The position numbers and the translations under genes were made by a program. A DNA stretch of 64,000 bases from Cydia pomonella. Lineage: Eukaryota > Arthropoda > Insecta > Lepidoptera > Tortricidae. The stretch lies in NCBI RefSeq assembly GCF_033807575.1, contig NC_084710.1:22114357-22178356 (forward strand). The letters are read 5' to 3'. The notes under the pieces are model-generated. The model was not told the DNA's origin and did no database searches. It saw nothing but the letters and a program-made list of their open reading frames with translations. Below are positions 62,034 through 64,000 of this stretch, one piece after another (position 1 is the first letter of the stretch; each line of letters starts with the position of its first letter).

Positions 62034-62576
62034 AAAAGCCGAAAGAAAGGGTTTTAAATTAACCGTGAAATTAACATCCGTCAGAATTTGTGACTGTTGT
62101 AATGTAATGTAAGATTCCATCAAATTTTCTTGGATATGTACGAACGTATCATGCTATTACAGTTAGTTTCAGTACTAAGAGATCTGACAGAATGAAGTAG
62201 CGTAACAAATACGAAGGTTTCCGAGATAATACGATGGGAACGGATTATTCATTACACCTTTAGACCATTTTAAACAATACAGCATTCATCTGATCTCCGC
62301 ATTTCTGCGACACGGTCTGATCAGGAAGCAGTATCTTGCTTATGCAGTTGTCCAGTTATTTTTTTTCATTACGTACTGCATATATCCACTGATAGTATGC
62401 TGTTCTTTTTTTGTCGCCTACTGTTTTGTTGTACTCCATTCAATTTTCAACATAAGTCCTAAGTGGCAATCACAGTCTTGGCAAACTCTATTAGCACGCA
62501 AGGGATTTACATTTTTCTTTACAGCAATAACCAGCAATTGTATGACAGAAGAAAGAAATACATGTAGAAGATAATA
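62034..62576. other. no gene seen
   Basis: No exon or repeat recognised. Confidence 0.35.
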
Positions 62577-62630
62577 GAGCTTATCGACGTGACAGAGTGA
62601 AATATCACGCTGTCACGTCGATAAGTCTCG
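62577..62630. repeat. Short hairpin around CTTATCGACGTGACAG
   Basis: CTTATCGACGTGACAG (62581) and CTGTCACGTCGATAAG (62612-62627) are perfect inverse copies; the loop is GAGTGAAATATCACG, itself partly self-complementary. Confidence 0.6.
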
Positions 62631-62699
62631 TTTTATCACGGAGATAGCGCCGTCTATCATACGTCTACTGGACATCATACGTTCTACGATTTAAAACTA

Positions 62700-62852
62700 A
62701 CTCAACGAGAGCTCAACGAGGGGGGGCGGGTTTAGGGTCGGCAACGCGCATGTAACTCCTCTGGAGTGGCAGACGTACATAGGCTACGGAGACTGCTTAC
62801 CATCAGGCGGGCCGTATGCTTGTTTGCCACTGACGTAGTATAAAAAAAACAT
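62700..62852 (+). mobile_element. SINE family B, copy 4
   Basis: 'gagctcaacgagggggggcgggtttagggtcggcaacgcgcatgtaactcctctggag' to 'gcttaccatcaggcgggccgtatgcttgtttgcc' and an A run. Inverse of 14985-15150. Confidence 0.7.
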
Positions 62853-62914
62853 GGTCAATATACACAGAATGGCATGTGCAATGGTGCCGAAATTTCGGTA
62901 TCTAATTTTTAACC

Positions 62915-63135
62915 ACCGGTTTGGCCTAGCCGATTGTGCTGGGTTCGAATCCCGGTAAGGGCCTTTATTTGTGGGATGAGCACAAATATGTTCCTGAGTC
63001 ATGGGTGTTTTCTATGCGTTTAAGAATTTATATATTATATATATCGTTGTCTGAAACCCACAACACAAGCCTTCTTGAGCTTACTGTGGGACTTCAGTCA
63101 ATCTGTGTTAGAATGTCCTATTATATGTATTTATA
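62915..63135 (+). mobile_element. SINE family A, copy 9, with a deletion in the tRNA head
   Basis: 'accggtttggcctag' is joined directly to 'ccgattgtgctgggttcgaatcccggtaagggc'. About 30 bp between box A and box B are missing relative to copies 2 and 5; box B is perfect. The body and tail are complete. Confidence 0.75.
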
Positions 63136-64000
63136 AAAAAAGAATATTATTTAGAAAAAGAAAAAACAAATATACATGGTAAATACCTCGTTGTACATAG
63201 TGAATACTCGTATATGTTAAACAACAACGCGTGTACATTTTTATCAGCCCTATCATTCGAGGATCCAGAAAGAGGTCGTCGCCTCGATTGATAGCTTCAA
63301 TGGGCGCATCCTGCGCGGGCGCACGCGGGGACAAGCCGGATCTATTTAGTTTGGTGGGTTCTGTTGGGGAGATAAATTTACGAGACTAAGGTGTATTCGG
63401 GTAATTCTGAATACTTAATTTTGTCTGGTAATTTGGAGAGTCAGGTATTATGATGGAATTTAGGGTGATTTTCGACCCGATATTTTGAAGTAAGTATGTA
63501 TTCAGCATTATCTGAATGCATTCAAACGGGTCTTTTTTATTTTTAATATATTGGTCATCAACAGTCCATTTCAACAAATATCCGAAAGAAAACGCATGAA
63601 TTATTATTTAAAAAAAACACAGCTCAATGTGGGTTCAGCACAATATTTATTGGTCTCATATGTTGCCTTATGTTAGTTTCTGATGCGAGAAGAAATTGAG
63701 GGAACTCTTCAAATAAAGGTGGTATATATGTACGTCATTTAACACTTTATGGGGCAACTTTAGATATTATAATATGGCAAGGCATATGGCAACAATTACC
63801 ATCCTACAACATCTTTTGTATTTTTTTGGAAAAGTTTTGGACTTAATGAGGCGATGAGGCTTGATTCAGGTATGTTTTTAATTTTGACCGTTAAATATAA
63901 CGGGTGATAGGGCCGACATATTATGAGCGTCTACCTGCAACACATTTGACATTGTGATGAATTTATTTTGCTATTGATGTTTAATGATTTTTTTTTATGT
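63136..64000. other. no gene seen
   Basis: A short GC patch at 63290-63340 ('cgcatcctgcgcgggcgcacgcgggg') stands out from the AT-rich rest. No exon or repeat family identified to the window end. Confidence 0.35.

Overview
The window looks like nuclear DNA from a moth or butterfly (Lepidoptera). It is AT-rich and intron-rich and is saturated with small interspersed repeats. It carries a single-exon ionotropic chemoreceptor gene, a BEL/Pao LTR retrotransposon, a piggyBac-type transposon with a spliced transposase gene, many 3' stubs of non-LTR retrotransposons, tRNA-headed SINEs and a wide set of foldback elements (MITEs). There is no sign of bacterial organisation. Species cannot be named from the sequence alone.

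Two host genes are supported. The first is the 3' end of an angiotensin-converting-enzyme-like (peptidase M2) gene on the + strand. Its three exons are 6450-6590, 31771-31959 and 32533-32656, and their splice phases match (2, 2, then stop). The first intron is about 25 kb, so most of the repeats in the left half of the window sit inside this gene. Directly after exon 6450-6590 lies a tandem array of decayed copies of that exon's 3' two thirds plus its splice donor, with a period of about 133 bp. The terminal exon likewise starts a tandem array with an exact 75-bp period that runs past the stop codon into the 3' UTR. Both arrays stop shortly before a copy of the same dispersed repeat. The second host gene is an intronless divergent ionotropic receptor on the - strand (36606-38411), tail-to-tail with the ACE-like gene.

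Two large mobile elements are complete from end to end. A BEL/Pao element (18604-25426, - strand, inside the ACE intron) has identical 266-bp LTRs and an AATAC target duplication. Its single long polyprotein frame lacks most of the reverse transcriptase and the connection/RNase H region through two frame-preserving deletions, while protease-like and integrase parts remain. A piggyBac-like element (55157-59182, - strand) has 13-bp terminal inverted repeats, an unbroken two-exon transposase and a TTAG (not TTAA) target duplication.

The remainder by region: 1-6.4 kb is LINE fragments, SINEs and one arm of an inverted repeat; 6.4-7.3 kb is the ACE exon and its array; 7.3-18.6 kb and 25.4-31.7 kb are intronic repeats; 32.6-36.5 kb is 3' UTR and repeats; 38.5-43.6 kb is LINE remnants and foldbacks, including a 1.07-kb foldback with a second one nested in one arm; 44.7-47 kb is a probable three-level nest of inverted-repeat elements; 47-55 kb is repeats with one GC-rich possible first exon; 59.2-64 kb is repeats with no gene seen. 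The two genes and the mobile elements show no functional partnership; the mobile elements matter as the source of the structure seen around and inside the ACE-like gene.
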